Source of the DNA: Microbacterium sp. SY138
GTDB lineage: Bacteria > Actinomycetota > Actinomycetes > Actinomycetales > Microbacteriaceae
Assembly: GCF_039729145.1 (NCBI RefSeq)
Contig: NZ_CP155793.1
Span: forward strand, 3,038,001 to 3,102,000
Length of the DNA stretch: 64,000 bases
Direction of reading: 5' to 3'
The translations under genes and the position numbers were made by a program. The notes beneath the pieces were generated by a model. That model was not told where the DNA came from, did not search any database, and saw only the letters and a list, made by a program, of their open reading frames with translations. Below are positions 33,631-46,209 of the stretch, piece after piece. Each line of letters opens with the position of its first letter. The stretch's first letter is position 1.

Positions 33631-35190
33631 TCAGCCCTGGTGGCCGTTGCCACCCGCACCCCACGACGAGCTGAATTCCTGCTGCCGCATCGCGGGACGC
33701 AGAAGCTTCTCCATCTCGCGATCCACGAAGTAGTTCTTGAGCTTATCCTTCGTGAGTTCGTTGCCGATCGCCGCCATGATCATCGACTGGTCGAGTGACA
33801 GGTAGCGCTCGGCGATCGTGCCGCTCTTCACGGCGACCGCGTCGTAGAACCCACCGGGGCCATAGGCGCCGAGATCCTCCTCGATGCCTTCGAGGTTGCG
33901 CAGCACACCCTTGCGGTCATAGGGCAGCGCGAGGAAGGCCGCATGCGGCGTGATCACGCCGTCGCCGAACTCGGGAGCGGGGTTCGTGCCCACCGCACAG
34001 CCCGGACGGTCCACATCGACGTCGGTCTTCTCCATGTCGGACGTGTAGCCGTCAGACCGCATGCCCGCGATGTCGACGCCGTATTCTGCGTATCCGCCGA
34101 AGGGATCACTCGCGGGCGAGAAGCCCCAATACCCGTATCCGGCCTCGTCGAGCCCGTGCTGCTTCTGCACGGCGACCGTGATCGGATGATTGAGCTTCCA
34201 CGACTTCGGACCCCACTTCGTCTCCGGGACGAGCAGGTCGGGCATCAGCGACTCGAACATGCTGCCGCCCCAGCTGGGGACGAACGACATACCGTCATAG
34301 CTGTACGCGCCTTCCCAGACCTCGACGCCGTCGTAGGTGCGGTACTCCCCCTCGGGCAGCTGCTCCTGCCAGGCCCAGTCGCAGCCGGGCGGCATCGTGC
34401 GATGCGTGCCGTACAACGCCGTCGCCGGGATCTGGCCGTTGGCGATGCCGAGATAGGTCGCGATGCGGCTCTCGCTCACGGTCGTGTCGTAGTGGTGGCA
34501 GGTGTAGTAGGCGGTCTCGCCCGATCCGTTGTACATCGGGGCCGCGACGCTGCAGTCCGGCGGCACCTCGTCCCAGAAACCGCCGCGGTTGGTGCCGGCG
34601 GGGAGGCCGGCGGCACCCGCGGGATCGAAGAACGAGGCGAAGTCCATGGAGTCGTAGAGGGCGTCCGCCTGCACCGCGAGGGCAGGATCCGCCTCGCGGA
34701 CGATACGCAGGGCGGCGGCCAGCCACCCGTTGTCGACCGTGCTGAGGAACGGGTGCACCGGATCGCCGGAGTCGGGCCAGGTCGTCAGCTTCTCCCCCGT
34801 CGTGGGCGAGTACCAGTTGTAGAACATGCCGCTCGCGTCATTGCGCTCGAGCCCTTCGAGGGTGTCGAGCGTGGCGGACATGCGGCTGCGCGCCTCGTCG
34901 GCGCCGATGATGCCGAGGTCTCGCGCCGTGACGGTCGACCACAGGTATCCGCCGATGTTCGTCGGAGAAGTGTATGCGCTGGGGGTCTGCAGGTCGCCGG
35001 TGATGTTGTCGGCCGGAAGGCCCGTCTCCTCATCGGTCATCGCCGCGAGGGAGCCCCAGGTGTCCTGTGCCCAGCGCGTGAGCTCGGCGTCGCCCTGACG
35101 GCCGCCTCCCGCCGCCGCCGGTCCGGCCAGGGCCAGGCCTGAGACGACCAGTCCGACCGTGGCCAGTGTGCTCATCCATCGCTTCATCAC
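33631..35190 (-). CDS. Secreted glucoamylase-like protein
   Basis: A 519-residue exported protein. The signal peptide has a KR start, a hydrophobic core LATVGLVVSGLALA and an AxA-type cleavage near residue 28. The mature part has an all-helical (alpha/alpha) barrel look with NIGGYLWSTVTARDLGIIGA, STVDNGWLAAALRIV, PSWGGSMFESLMPDLLVPE and GYWGFSPASDPFGGYAEYG, matching the glucoamylase-like (PF10091/GH144-type) family, some of which are beta-1,2-glucan hydrolases. The start has an MMKR double Met. Convergent or co-directional partners give no more clues; the substrate is not known. Confidence 0.78.
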   Translation of the reverse strand: MMKRWMSTLATVGLVVSGLALAGPAAAGGGRQGDAELTRWAQDTWGSLAAMTDEETGLPADNITGDLQTPSAYTSPTNIGGYLWSTVTARDLGIIGADEARSRMSATLDTLEGLERNDASGMFYNWYSPTTGEKLTTWPDSGDPVHPFLSTVDNGWLAAALRIVREADPALAVQADALYDSMDFASFFDPAGAAGLPAGTNRGGFWDEVPPDCSVAAPMYNGSGETAYYTCHHYDTTVSESRIATYLGIANGQIPATALYGTHRTMPPGCDWAWQEQLPEGEYRTYDGVEVWEGAYSYDGMSFVPSWGGSMFESLMPDLLVPETKWGPKSWKLNHPITVAVQKQHGLDEAGYGYWGFSPASDPFGGYAEYGVDIAGMRSDGYTSDMEKTDVDVDRPGCAVGTNPAPEFGDGVITPHAAFLALPYDRKGVLRNLEGIEEDLGAYGPGGFYDAVAVKSGTIAERYLSLDQSMIMAAIGNELTKDKLKNYFVDREMEKLLRPAMRQQEFSSSWGAGGNGHQG

Positions 35191-35328
35191 GTCTCCTCAT
35201 CGAGAACGGGCGCCGCTGACCGGAGCCACTCCACACGCGAAAACCTAACAGGTGTTCAGTGTTGGCTCAACCCCCGCTTCCGTCCGCTCCGTAGCCTGCG
35301 CAGGATGCCCGCGCGAGTCGATCCATCC

Positions 35329-35389
35329 GCTCCGGTCGCACTTCCTGTCGCCTTCGCCGCTCCCGGGCGGCAGCAACTGCGACCGGAAC
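35329..35389. repeat. 61-bp dispersed palindrome, copy 3
   Basis: Arms 35329-35351 and 35367-35389 pair at 19 of 23 positions around a 15-base loop. The left arm, GCTCCGGTCGCACTTCCTGT, nearly equals copy 1. It lies in the 253-base gap between the glucoamylase-like gene start and the ramB stop. Confidence 0.8.
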
Positions 35390-35443
35390 GCCGGGCGGAG
35401 CGGGCGGGGGCGGGGGCGGAGGGCGGGGACGGGCGGGGCGGGG

Positions 35444-36895
35444 TCAGCGGGGGGCGTGCGCCTCCAGGAACTCGTACACGTCGGTCGTGTCGACGCCGGG
35501 GAAGGCCCCGGTAGGAAGGGTCGCCAGCAGCGTGCGCGGGGTCTTCACGTTCGGCCAGGAGTTGTCTCGCCAGCGGTCCTCCAGGTCGGCCGGCGCCCGG
35601 CGGCAGCACACCTCGACCGAGTGCTTCGAGACGCCCCGATGCGAGGTGTCGCGCCCCACAAACCACTTCGTGTCGTCGAAGCGCACGCCCACGCTGACGG
35701 AGTGCAGCCCCTCGCTCGACGACTCCACCCGGGCGGTGCACCAGTACGTGCCGTTCCCGGTGTCGGTGTACTGGTAATACGGGTTGAAGCGGTCGTCCTC
35801 GTCGAACACCACACGCGAGGTCCACCGGCGGCAGCACATCTGCCCCTCGATGGCCCCGAGACGGTCGGTGGGGAAGTTCACGTCGTCGTTCTCGTACGCC
35901 TTGGTGATCGTGCCCGACTCATGCACCTTGAGGAAGTGCACGGGGATGTCGAGGTGCCGGGTCGCGAGGTTCGTGAACCGATGCGCGGCCGTCTCGTACG
36001 ACACCGAGTAGGCGTCGCGCAGGTCTTCGATCGAGATCGCCCGACGCTGCTTGGCATCCTTCAGCGCTGGGACCACATGCGCCTCGGGGATGAGGAGCGC
36101 ACCGGTGAGGTAGTTCGTCTCCACGCGCTGACGCAGGAACTCGGCGTAACTGCGCGGCTCGGAGTGCCCGAGGATGCGGCTCGACAGCGCCTGCAGCACC
36201 GCGGTGCGGGCATCGCCCTTCGCGGGCACGCTGCTCGACAGGTAGAGCCGGCCGTTCGCGAGGTCGGCGACGCTCCGGGTGGTCTGCGGCAGGTCGGGCG
36301 CGTAGTGCAGGGTGAAGCCCAGGTAGGCCGCGATCTCGGACGCCGTGCGCTGGGTCAGCGGACCACCCGGATGACCGACCGCGGAGAGGATCTCGGCGGC
36401 CTTCGCCTCGAGGTCGGCGAAGTGGTTGTCCTGCCGACGCATCAGGTGCCGCAACTCGACGTTCGCCCGCCGGGCCTCCTCCGGTGTCGCGGCCCGCTCA
36501 TCCTTGAGCCGGTCGATCTCGCCGTGCAGGGCGAGCAGTGCTTTCAGAGCGTCGGTCGGCAGACTCTTCGCGATGCGGAACGGCTCGATGCCCAGCGCCT
36601 GGAACGTCTGCCCCTTCATCGCCCGCTCGAGTGCGATCTCGACCGCACTGCGCTCGTCGAGCGGCTCGCCCTCCAGCAGGGCATCGATCGTGACCCCGAG
36701 CGCCCGGGCGATCGCCTGCAGCTGCGTGAGCTTGGGTTCGCGCTTCCCGGTCTCGATCATCGACATCTGGCTCGGCGCTCGATCGACGGCAGAGGCGAGG
36801 TCGTCGAGGGTCATGCCCTTCGCCGTGCGGAGCTGGCGGATGCGGCGGCCGATCGTGAGAGCGTCGGCCTCTTCTGCAGCGTCGATGGTGCTCAT
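35444..36895 (-). CDS. ramB: RamB-type XRE regulator of acetate/glyoxylate metabolism
   Basis: A 483-residue protein. The N-terminal XRE HTH spans residues about 15-70 ([40 protein letters not shown]). The middle has an ImmA/IrrE-like segment ([20 protein letters not shown]) and the C-terminus carries the short-chain fatty-acyl regulator domain with Cys-Cys pairs ([14 protein letters not shown]). This architecture is that of RamB, which represses aceA and aceB in Corynebacterium. It is divergent to aceA, and a palindrome overlapping its start is a candidate site. Confidence 0.9.
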   Translation of the reverse strand: MSTIDAAEEADALTIGRRIRQLRTAKGMTLDDLASAVDRAPSQMSMIETGKREPKLTQLQAIARALGVTIDALLEGEPLDERSAVEIALERAMKGQTFQALGIEPFRIAKSLPTDALKALLALHGEIDRLKDERAATPEEARRANVELRHLMRRQDNHFADLEAKAAEILSAVGHPGGPLTQRTASEIAAYLGFTLHYAPDLPQTTRSVADLANGRLYLSSSVPAKGDARTAVLQALSSRILGHSEPRSYAEFLRQRVETNYLTGALLIPEAHVVPALKDAKQRRAISIEDLRDAYSVSYETAAHRFTNLATRHLDIPVHFLKVHESGTITKAYENDDVNFPTDRLGAIEGQMCCRRWTSRVVFDEDDRFNPYYQYTDTGNGTYWCTARVESSSEGLHSVSVGVRFDDTKWFVGRDTSHRGVSKHSVEVCCRRAPADLEDRWRDNSWPNVKTPRTLLATLPTGAFPGVDTTDVYEFLEAHAPR

Positions 36896-36902
36896 GCGGC
36901 CG

Positions 36903-36923
36903 ATTCTGTCACAGAAACAGAAT
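36903..36923. promoter_or_regulatory. Candidate RamB operator
   Basis: ATTCTGT (36903-36909) and ACAGAAT (36917-36923) form a perfect 7-base inverted repeat with a 7-base spacer, eight bases upstream of the ramB start codon and about 106 bases upstream of aceA. Its place between ramB and aceA suggests autoregulation and aceA control. It is not identical to the known corynebacterial RamB consensus. Confidence 0.5.
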
Positions 36924-37028
36924 TTCCATCGATCTTCTCCTCACATTCGGTCGATCAGCCCTCCGAACTTCACGCACAGTGGAACCACGCCACACCGGCA
37001 CAGCCGCCGGATCCACCGAGGAGACACC

Positions 37029-38354
<1,326 letters not shown>

Positions 38355-38479
38355 TCCCCACGCCCCCCTCCACACGGCGCTGGCGCGCCGCGCGGAGCCT
38401 CCAGGCGCGTGGCCCCTCTTCGTCGCGGTGCTCGACGCATTCGTCGCAGTACCCGACACGACTCAAAGGACTCACGATC

Positions 38480-40150
<1,671 letters not shown>

Positions 40151-40156
40151 GCAGAC

Positions 40157-40206
40157 GAGGGAGCCCCCGGGACTGCGGCATCCGCCGTGGTCCCGGGGGC
40201 TCCCTC
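40157..40206 (+). terminator. Strong terminator after aceB
   Basis: A perfect 17-base stem (40157-40173 with 40190-40206) around a 16-base loop, six bases past the aceB stop, followed by a short T-rich run. Confidence 0.85.
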
Positions 40207-40248
40207 TGTTCCCGCTCCCATACCCCTCCCCGGGCGTAGCCTGGACGC

Positions 40249-40680
40249 ATGACCGACGTCTGGGCGGACATCGCCTCCGAGTTCCTGCACTTCTACCCGC
40301 GCGGCCGACGACTGCTCGCGGTGGCCGGGGCGGATGCCGGGCGCTCGCGACAGGCGGCAGACGACCTCGCGGCCGCGCTGACGGCGTCAGGGCAGCCGGT
40401 CATCCGCGACCACTCACCGGACGGTGCCGAGGCCGAGCTCCGCTCCGTGGTCACCGCGTTCCGCGAAGGCCCGAAGAGCGGCGACATCCTGCTCGTCTCC
40501 GGACCGGCGACTCTGCTCGGCGAGCGCACCAGGGGCATGTGGAACTACGCGGTGTGGCAGCTGGCCGGCGACGAGCCACCGCACACGGTCGCGGGTGCGA
40601 TCGTCGACGTGACCGACCCCGCGCACCCGACGCGGCGGTTCGCCGACTACTGCGCACTGCCCGCGTCCTACGGCGCCTGA
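40249..40680 (+). CDS. Hypothetical protein with degenerate P-loop-like N-terminus
   Basis: A 143-residue cytoplasmic protein, not recognised with certainty. The start RRLLAVAGADAGRSRQAADD has the spacing of a uridine-kinase-type P-loop (GxxxxGKS) but the lysine is an Arg and the glycine pattern is degraded, so nucleotide binding is doubtful. The rest has VRSVV- and VSGPATLLGERTRGMWN-like segments. A TAGCCT -10 lies exactly six bases before the ATG, so the message is probably leaderless. It is convergent with the Lrp gene, 13 bases apart. Confidence 0.65.
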   Translation: MTDVWADIASEFLHFYPRGRRLLAVAGADAGRSRQAADDLAAALTASGQPVIRDHSPDGAEAELRSVVTAFREGPKSGDILLVSGPATLLGERTRGMWNYAVWQLAGDEPPHTVAGAIVDVTDPAHPTRRFADYCALPASYGA

Positions 40681-40693
40681 CCCGCGGCAGCCC

Positions 40694-41212
40694 TCAGCGG
40701 AAGGAAGCGGCCACCGAGTTGCGGTGGTAGTCGAACACGATGCTCGTGCGTGTGGAGGCGACGCTGCTCTGCGCCGAGAGATGCTCGAGCACGAACTCGC
40801 GCATCTCCGACGAGTCGGCGACCGCGATGTGCAGCAGGAAGTCGTCGTCGCCACCGAGGAAGAAGAGCTGAATCACCGGCGGCAGCACGCGCACGCGGTC
40901 CGCGAACTCCACGATGCTCTCCCGGCGTCCGCTCGGACGCAGCGTGACGCCGATGATCGCCTGCAGGCCCGCGCCGAGCGCCCGCTCGTCCACGCTCGCG
41001 TGGAAGCCCGTGATCACGCCACGATCCACGAGCGCCCGCAGCCGGGTGTGCGCCGTCGAGGGCGCGACACCCAGACGCCCGGCGAGCTCGGCATTCGTCA
41101 TGCGCCCGTCGGCCGTGAGCAGCTGCACGATCCTGGCGTCGATCGCATCCAGGGCGGGGGCCCGAACGGTGTTCGGCTCCGGGGCCTCTGAGGTGGTCTC
41201 CATACGAAGCAT
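40694..41212 (-). CDS. Lrp/AsnC-family regulator (AldR-like)
   Basis: A 172-residue Lrp/AsnC regulator. The HTH reads [20 protein letters not shown], followed by the RAM effector domain ([29 protein letters not shown]). It begins at ATG 41210-41212 or at ATG 41201-41203. It is divergent to alanine dehydrogenase across about 100 bases, the arrangement of AldR/ald in mycobacteria, so it probably activates ald in response to alanine. An activator role is inferred from that precedent. Confidence 0.9.
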   Translation of the reverse strand: MLRMETTSEAPEPNTVRAPALDAIDARIVQLLTADGRMTNAELAGRLGVAPSTAHTRLRALVDRGVITGFHASVDERALGAGLQAIIGVTLRPSGRRESIVEFADRVRVLPPVIQLFFLGGDDDFLLHIAVADSSEMREFVLEHLSAQSSVASTRTSIVFDYHRNSVAASFR

Positions 41213-41315
41213 TATTCAGGATTTCCGCATCACACGAATCATCTTCACCAATTCTGTTGTTCTGTCGATGTTTCTGCGATCCTGGGTGCCGCACCGCATC
41301 GAACCTGGAGGATCA

Positions 41316-42410
41316 ATGAAGATCGGCGTCCCCACCGAGGTCAAGAACAACGAGAACCGCGTCTCCCTCACTCCCGCCGGCGCCGACCGTCTGGTGCACG
41401 AGGGCCACCGGGTGCTCGTGCAGTCCGGGGCCGGGCTCGGCTCGCGCATCACCGACGACGACTACCGGGCCGCCGGCGCAGAGATCGTCGCCACCGCCGC
41501 CGACGCGTGGGGCGAGGCCGATATGGTCATCAAGGTCAAGGAGCCGATCGCCCAGGAGTACGGCTTCCTGCGCGACGACCTCACCCTCTTCACCTACCTG
41601 CATCTCGCTGCCGACCGCGCGCTGACGACGGCCCTCGTCGAGGCGGGGACCACCGCCGTCGCGTACGAGACCGTGCAGCTCTCCGACCGCAGCCTGCCGC
41701 TGCTCGTGCCGATGAGCGAGATCGCCGGACGCCTCTCGGTCACCATGGGCTCGTACTCGCTGCTGCGTTCCCAGGGCGGACGTGGAATGCTGCTCGGCGG
41801 CATCGCCGGCACGCCGCGCGCCAAAACCGTCGTGATCGGCGGCGGCGTCGCTGGAGAACACGCCGCGGCGAACGCCCTCGGACTCGGCTCGAAGGTCACC
41901 GTGATCGACGTCTCCCTACCGCGTCTGCGCGAGCTCGAGCACCGCTACGGCGGCGCCCTCGAGACCCGTGCGTCAAGCCGCTACGACATCGCCGAAGAGC
42001 TCAAGACCGCCGACCTCGTGATCGGATCCGTGCTCATCCCCGGTGCCGCGGCCCCCAAGCTCGTGACCGACGACATGGTCGCCGCGATGAAGCCGGGGTC
42101 CGTGCTCGTCGACATCGCGATCGACCAGGGCGGGTGCTTCGAGGGCTCGCGCCCGACCACCCACGACGACCCCACATTCGCGGTGCACGACTCGATCTAC
42201 TACTGCGTGGCGAACATGCCGGGCGCGGTTCCCGAGACCGCGACCCGTGCACTGACGAACGCGACCCTCCCCTATGTCTCGGCGATCGCCGGCAAGGGCT
42301 GGGAGCGGGCGGCGGCCGACGACGCCGCGCTGGCCGCGGGTCTGAACGTGCAGGGCGGACGCATCACGCTTCCGGCCGTCGCACAGGCGCACGGACTCAC
42401 GACCGACTGA
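41316..42410 (+). CDS. ald: Alanine dehydrogenase
   Basis: A 364-residue enzyme of standard length. The N-terminus [20 protein letters not shown] is the AlaDH/PNT signature 1 region; the NAD-binding Rossmann motif is [20 protein letters not shown]. It interconverts alanine and pyruvate plus ammonia with NAD. The ATG follows GGAGG by six bases. It is divergent to an Lrp/AsnC regulator and followed by an aminotransferase gene with its own leaderless-type promoter. Confidence 0.96.
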   Translation: MKIGVPTEVKNNENRVSLTPAGADRLVHEGHRVLVQSGAGLGSRITDDDYRAAGAEIVATAADAWGEADMVIKVKEPIAQEYGFLRDDLTLFTYLHLAADRALTTALVEAGTTAVAYETVQLSDRSLPLLVPMSEIAGRLSVTMGSYSLLRSQGGRGMLLGGIAGTPRAKTVVIGGGVAGEHAAANALGLGSKVTVIDVSLPRLRELEHRYGGALETRASSRYDIAEELKTADLVIGSVLIPGAAAPKLVTDDMVAAMKPGSVLVDIAIDQGGCFEGSRPTTHDDPTFAVHDSIYYCVANMPGAVPETATRALTNATLPYVSAIAGKGWERAAADDAALAAGLNVQGGRITLPAVAQAHGLTTD

Positions 42411-42491
42411 CCTTCCGAACCCGAAAGAACTCCGGATCTTGGCGGCATCCCACACCTCTCCTGCCGCGCCGACCCGAGTACGCTCGTAATC

Positions 42492-43691
42492 GTGACCGAA
42501 CGCGCTCCCCTCTCCCGCAAGCTGTCCGCCATCGCCGAGTCCGCGACCCTCAAGGTCGATGCCAAGGCCAAGGCCCTCAAGGCCGAAGGCAAGGACGTCA
42601 TCTCGTACGCTGCCGGCGAGCCCGACTTCGCGACGCCGCAGTTCATCGTGGATGCGGCGGCCGAGGCTCTGGCCGACCCGGCGAGCTACCGGTACACGCC
42701 CGCTCCCGGCCTCCCGGCGCTGCGCGAGGCGATCGCGGCGAAGACCCTCCGCGACTCCGGACTCGAGGTGTCTCCGAGCCAGGTCATCGTCACCAACGGC
42801 GGCAAGCAGTCGGTCTACCAGGCCTTCCAGGCCGTGGTGAACCCCGGCGACGAGGTGCTGCTGCCCGCCCCGTACTGGACCACGTACCCCGAGGCCATCC
42901 GCCTCGCCGACGGCACCCCCGTCGAGGTCTTCGCCGGGGCCGACCAGGAGTACAAGGTCACGGTCGCGCAGCTCGAAGCCGCACGCACCGCCCGCACCAC
43001 CGCCCTCGTGTTCGTCTCCCCGTCGAACCCCACCGGCTCCGTCTACACCGCCGAGGAGACCAAGGCCATCGGCGAGTGGGCGCTCGAGCACGGCATCTGG
43101 ATCATCAGCGACGAGATCTACCAGAACCTCACCTACGAGGGCGTCAAGGCCACCTCGATCGTCGACGCCGTGCCCGAGGTCGCCGGCCAGACGATCCTCG
43201 TCAACGGCGTCGCGAAGACCTACGCCATGACCGGCTGGCGCGTGGGCTGGATGGTCGGGCCGGCCGATGCCATCAAGATCGCCGGCAACCTGCAGTCGCA
43301 CCTCACCAGCAACGTGAACAACGTCGCCCAGAAGGCCGCGATCGCCGCGCTCACCGGCCCGCAGGACGAGGCCGAGCAGATGCGCCAGGCCTTCGACCGT
43401 CGCCGCCAGCTGATCGTCTCGGAGCTGTCGAAGATCGACGGCCTCGTCGTGCCGAACCCGCTGGGCGCGTTCTACGTGTACCCCGACGTGCAGGGCCTGC
43501 TGGGCCGCACCTGGGGCGGCGTGACCCCGACCACCTCGCTCGAACTCGCCGATCTCATCCTCGACCAGGCCGAGGTCGCGGTCGTCCCCGGCGAGGCCTT
43601 CGGTCCCTCCGGCTACATCCGCATGTCATACGCACTGGGCGACGAGCAGCTGCTCGAGGGCGTGCAGCGCCTGCAGCGTCTGTTCGCCTGA
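42492..43691 (+). CDS. aspC: Aspartate aminotransferase (class I)
   Basis: A 399-residue class I/II PLP aminotransferase. The Schiff-base lysine is in [32 protein letters not shown] near the N-terminus and [12 protein letters not shown] are conserved. It resembles thermophile-type AspAT (AatA/AspB) enzymes, transferring amino groups between aspartate and 2-oxoglutarate. Start GTG 42492 lies seven bases after TACGCT, a leaderless-type promoter. A perfect 14-base terminator hairpin follows. Confidence 0.93.
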   Translation: MTERAPLSRKLSAIAESATLKVDAKAKALKAEGKDVISYAAGEPDFATPQFIVDAAAEALADPASYRYTPAPGLPALREAIAAKTLRDSGLEVSPSQVIVTNGGKQSVYQAFQAVVNPGDEVLLPAPYWTTYPEAIRLADGTPVEVFAGADQEYKVTVAQLEAARTARTTALVFVSPSNPTGSVYTAEETKAIGEWALEHGIWIISDEIYQNLTYEGVKATSIVDAVPEVAGQTILVNGVAKTYAMTGWRVGWMVGPADAIKIAGNLQSHLTSNVNNVAQKAAIAALTGPQDEAEQMRQAFDRRRQLIVSELSKIDGLVVPNPLGAFYVYPDVQGLLGRTWGGVTPTTSLELADLILDQAEVAVVPGEAFGPSGYIRMSYALGDEQLLEGVQRLQRLFA

Positions 43692-43705
43692 CCCGCGGAA
43701 CCCGA

Positions 43706-43743
43706 CGAAGGCCCCTCCCGTCTGCAGATGGGAGGGGCCTTCG
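43706..43743 (+). terminator. Terminator after aspC
   Basis: A perfect 14-base stem (43706-43719 with 43730-43743) around a 10-base loop, 14 bases past the aspC stop. Confidence 0.85.
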
Positions 43744-43789
43744 CCACGACGTCTCCTGCCCTCAGGCGGGGGTCAGCGATACTGGAGGC

Positions 43790-44227
43790 ATGACGAACGG
43801 CGAGCAGGAGTATGAGCGGATGCCACTGACTCTGCGGGTGGCATTCCCCATCCTGATCACGGTGACCGTGCTGGTCTTCTTCCTCTCCCTCGCGGTCGCT
43901 CCCTTCCTCTGGTACTGGGGAGGAGAGTCGCGTCAGTGGCTCAGTGCGCTCGCCTTCGTACCGGTGGTCGTCTACGCGACCATCACGGTGCTCGTGATCA
44001 GACGAAAGTCATGGGCCCGATACGCGACCCTGCTGTTCCCGCTCCCGCTCGCGCTCTATGTTCCGGCGGTAGCAGCCCCGATCTGGGAGTTCTGGGTCGC
44101 CATCGCGGCCCTCGCCGTCACCACGGCGGCGGTCGTGTTGATCCTCCTGCCGTCGTCTCGTTCCTACTTCGGCAGCGGGACACCTCAGTCCTCGGGACGG
44201 AAGCCGATCAGCCAGCGCACGCCGTAA
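43790..44227 (+). CDS. Small integral membrane protein
   Basis: A 145-residue protein with about four hydrophobic segments ([80 protein letters not shown]) and a short polar tail. No family is recognised. ATG 43790 is preceded by GGAGG. Its 3' end overlaps the convergent VOC-protein gene by 43 bases, with both frames intact. Confidence 0.75.
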   Translation: MTNGEQEYERMPLTLRVAFPILITVTVLVFFLSLAVAPFLWYWGGESRQWLSALAFVPVVVYATITVLVIRRKSWARYATLLFPLPLALYVPAVAAPIWEFWVAIAALAVTTAAVVLILLPSSRSYFGSGTPQSSGRKPISQRTP

Positions 44228-44586
44228 CGGTCGACGAGCGTGCCGTCGAAGTCACCCCAGGGTCGCTTCTGCAGTGCGTCGATCACGCGGCCTCCGACGG
44301 CGAGCTCGTCGTACCAGTCGGTCAGAGTGAGGGCGTCGGCCGTGCCGAGGAGCGAGAGGAACATGCCGCCCATCTGCACGGCATCGTCATCGGCTCCGGC
44401 ATCCGCTCCGGCGATCTCGACCAGTCCGCTCAGCTGCCCGTGCGCGATCGCATCGCCGGGGCCGTCGTGCCTCCCCGCGGTGGCGTAGTCGAGCAGCTGG
44501 AGCTCACCGCCGAACACCGATCGATAATGACGCAGCGCCTCCGCGGCGTTGCCGGGGAACAGCAGGTACGGGATCAATCCGCTCAT
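44185..44586 (-). CDS. VOC/PhnB-like (3-demethylubiquinone-type) protein
   Basis: A 133-residue protein of the PhnB-like branch of the vicinal-oxygen-chelate fold: [37 protein letters not shown] and [20 protein letters not shown] are typical. Such proteins are often without metal-ligand conservation and of unknown function. TACACT lies six bases upstream of the ATG, a leaderless-type start. Its 3' end overlaps the small membrane-protein gene by 43 bases. Confidence 0.82.
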   Translation of the reverse strand: MSGLIPYLLFPGNAAEALRHYRSVFGGELQLLDYATAGRHDGPGDAIAHGQLSGLVEIAGADAGADDDAVQMGGMFLSLLGTADALTLTDWYDELAVGGRVIDALQKRPWGDFDGTLVDRYGVRWLIGFRPED

Positions 44587-44618
44587 GCCGCGAGTGTAGC
44601 CGCGACAGCCGACGTGTC

Positions 44619-44678
44619 CTGCGGTTCGACGCCTTGCGGTTCGACGCCTTGGCGTTCGACGCCTTAGAGTTCGACGCC
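44619..44678. repeat. 15-bp tandem repeat at the murB stop
   Basis: Four head-to-tail copies (44619-44633, 44634-44648, 44649-44663, 44664-44678) of a unit close to TTGCGGTTCGACGCC. On the minus strand each reads GGCGTCGAAC followed by five bases; in the copy at 44664-44678 these end in the murB TAA stop, while the next two copies have CAA there. Confidence 0.85.
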
Positions 44679-45797
44679 GACGAGAACCGGCTCCGGCTGC
44701 AGCACGAGACCGAACTCGGCGTGCACCCTGCTCTGGATGAACCGGGCGAGCTCGGCGACCTCACCCGCGGTCGCCCCGCCACGGTTGGTCAGCGCGAGCG
44801 CATGCTTCGTCGACACGGATGCGCGGGAGCGCGGGAGCTTGAACCCCTTGCGGATGCCCGCCTGCTCGATCAGCCACGCCGCGCTCACCTTCACGTCGGA
44901 GACCGCCGCGGGCTTCGACAGCGGCACCTGTCCGTCATAAGACGCCAACGGGATCACGGTCACGGCGTCCAGATCGGGGGCGACCGGCCAGCGCGGGCAC
45001 TCCGGGGGCAACGAGCCGGCGACCGCCGCCGTCACGATCGCGTTCTGGAAGAAGGAGCCGACGCCGTGGGTGTCGGGGTCATCCGCGTCGAGCAGCATGC
45101 CCTTCGACGCGCGAGTCGAGAGAATGCGCTCGCGCACCCAGCCGAGCGGAACCGGTGTCTCATCGGTCAGACCCAGTGCCCGACGCAGCTGCTCACCGCG
45201 CACCACACGCTCGCCCGCGATCAGCAGGTCGACGGTCACGGAGAGGATCACGGCACGGCGCAGCGGCACACTGCCATGGTGATGCTTGAGCACCGAGGTG
45301 CGGAAACCCAGCCCGAGCTCGGCAGCGGGAACCGTCGAGATCTCGCCGGTCGACTCGTCGATCAGCTCGACCTCGACCAGCGTCTCCTGGATCTCCTGCC
45401 CGTACGCCCCGATGTTCTGCACGGGGGCGGCGCCGACCGTGCCGGGGATCCCGCTCATGGCCTCGAGGCCCGCATACCCGTGGGCGACGGCATAGGCGAC
45501 GAGGTCGTCCCACCCGTGGCCGGCCTGCGCGCGCAGACGGATGCGGCCGGCGTGCGGGGACGGCAGCTCCTCGATGCCCTCGGTGCGCACGCGGATGACC
45601 GTGCCCTCGAACGGCTCGTCGCCCACGAAGAGGTTGGAGCCGCCACCGAGGACGAACCACTCGTCGCCGCGCGCCCACGTCTCACGCAGAGCATCGACGA
45701 GACCCGCCGTCGTCGTCGCCTCGAACATCCGCTCCGGTGCTGCTCCTGTGCGCAGCGTGGTCAGCTCCGCCAGACGGACCGGCTCGATCTCCCGCAT
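44664..45797 (-). CDS. murB: UDP-N-acetylenolpyruvoylglucosamine reductase
   Basis: A 377-residue FAD enzyme of peptidoglycan synthesis (UDP-GlcNAc-enolpyruvate to UDP-MurNAc). FAD-binding motifs LGGGSNLFVGDEPFEG and GIPGTVGAAPVQNIGAYGQE are present, the catalytic serine motif is VGSFFQNAIV, and the C-terminal Glu region is VHAEFGLVLQPEPVLVGVEL. ATG 45795-45797 starts MREIEPVRLAELTTLRTG, 13 bases after the hydratase-fold gene. Its last codons are part of a 15-bp tandem repeat that continues past the stop. Confidence 0.95.
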   Translation of the reverse strand: MREIEPVRLAELTTLRTGAAPERMFEATTTAGLVDALRETWARGDEWFVLGGGSNLFVGDEPFEGTVIRVRTEGIEELPSPHAGRIRLRAQAGHGWDDLVAYAVAHGYAGLEAMSGIPGTVGAAPVQNIGAYGQEIQETLVEVELIDESTGEISTVPAAELGLGFRTSVLKHHHGSVPLRRAVILSVTVDLLIAGERVVRGEQLRRALGLTDETPVPLGWVRERILSTRASKGMLLDADDPDTHGVGSFFQNAIVTAAVAGSLPPECPRWPVAPDLDAVTVIPLASYDGQVPLSKPAAVSDVKVSAAWLIEQAGIRKGFKLPRSRASVSTKHALALTNRGGATAGEVAELARFIQSRVHAEFGLVLQPEPVLVGVEL

Positions 45798-45810
45798 CAG
45801 CTCGCCCTCA

Positions 45811-46209
45811 TCAGACAGCGACGCGCAGCTGCGCCTTGACGAGCACGGTGGTGTCGCCGAACGTGACCTTGAGGTCGATGCGCGCGGACTCGTCGTCGAC
45901 GGCGCCGACCGTGGCGACGACGGTGATATCAGCGCCCTCGTCGGGGTCGACCACGACCGGCTTGGTGAAGCGCACGCCGTAGTCGAGGATGCGCGTGGCC
46001 GGGTCGAGAGCCGCGACGACCACCGACGAGGCGATGCCCATCGTGAGCATGCCGTGCGCGAGCACGCCGGGAAGCCCGACGGACGCGGCGACATCATCGC
46101 GGTAGTGGATCGGGTTGAAGTCTCCGGACGCTCCCGCGTACCGCACCAGCGACTCGCGGGTCAGGTGTACGGTGCGCTCGGCGAGCACGTCTCCGACGGT
46201 GTAGCCCAT
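45811..46209 (-). CDS. MaoC-like hydratase/dehydratase (HadB-like)
   Basis: A 132-residue single hot-dog protein. The hydratase-2 motif YAGASGDFNPIHYRDDVAAS, with catalytic Asp and His, is complete, followed by GLPGVLAHGMLTMGIASSV. It resembles the HadB subunit of the (3R)-hydroxyacyl-ACP dehydratase of mycolata, or a MaoC enoyl-CoA hydratase. It overlaps the preceding HadA-like gene by one base (TGATG) and precedes murB, so the two subunits probably form a heterodimer. Confidence 0.88.
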   Translation of the reverse strand: MGYTVGDVLAERTVHLTRESLVRYAGASGDFNPIHYRDDVAASVGLPGVLAHGMLTMGIASSVVVAALDPATRILDYGVRFTKPVVVDPDEGADITVVATVGAVDDESARIDLKVTFGDTTVLVKAQLRVAV

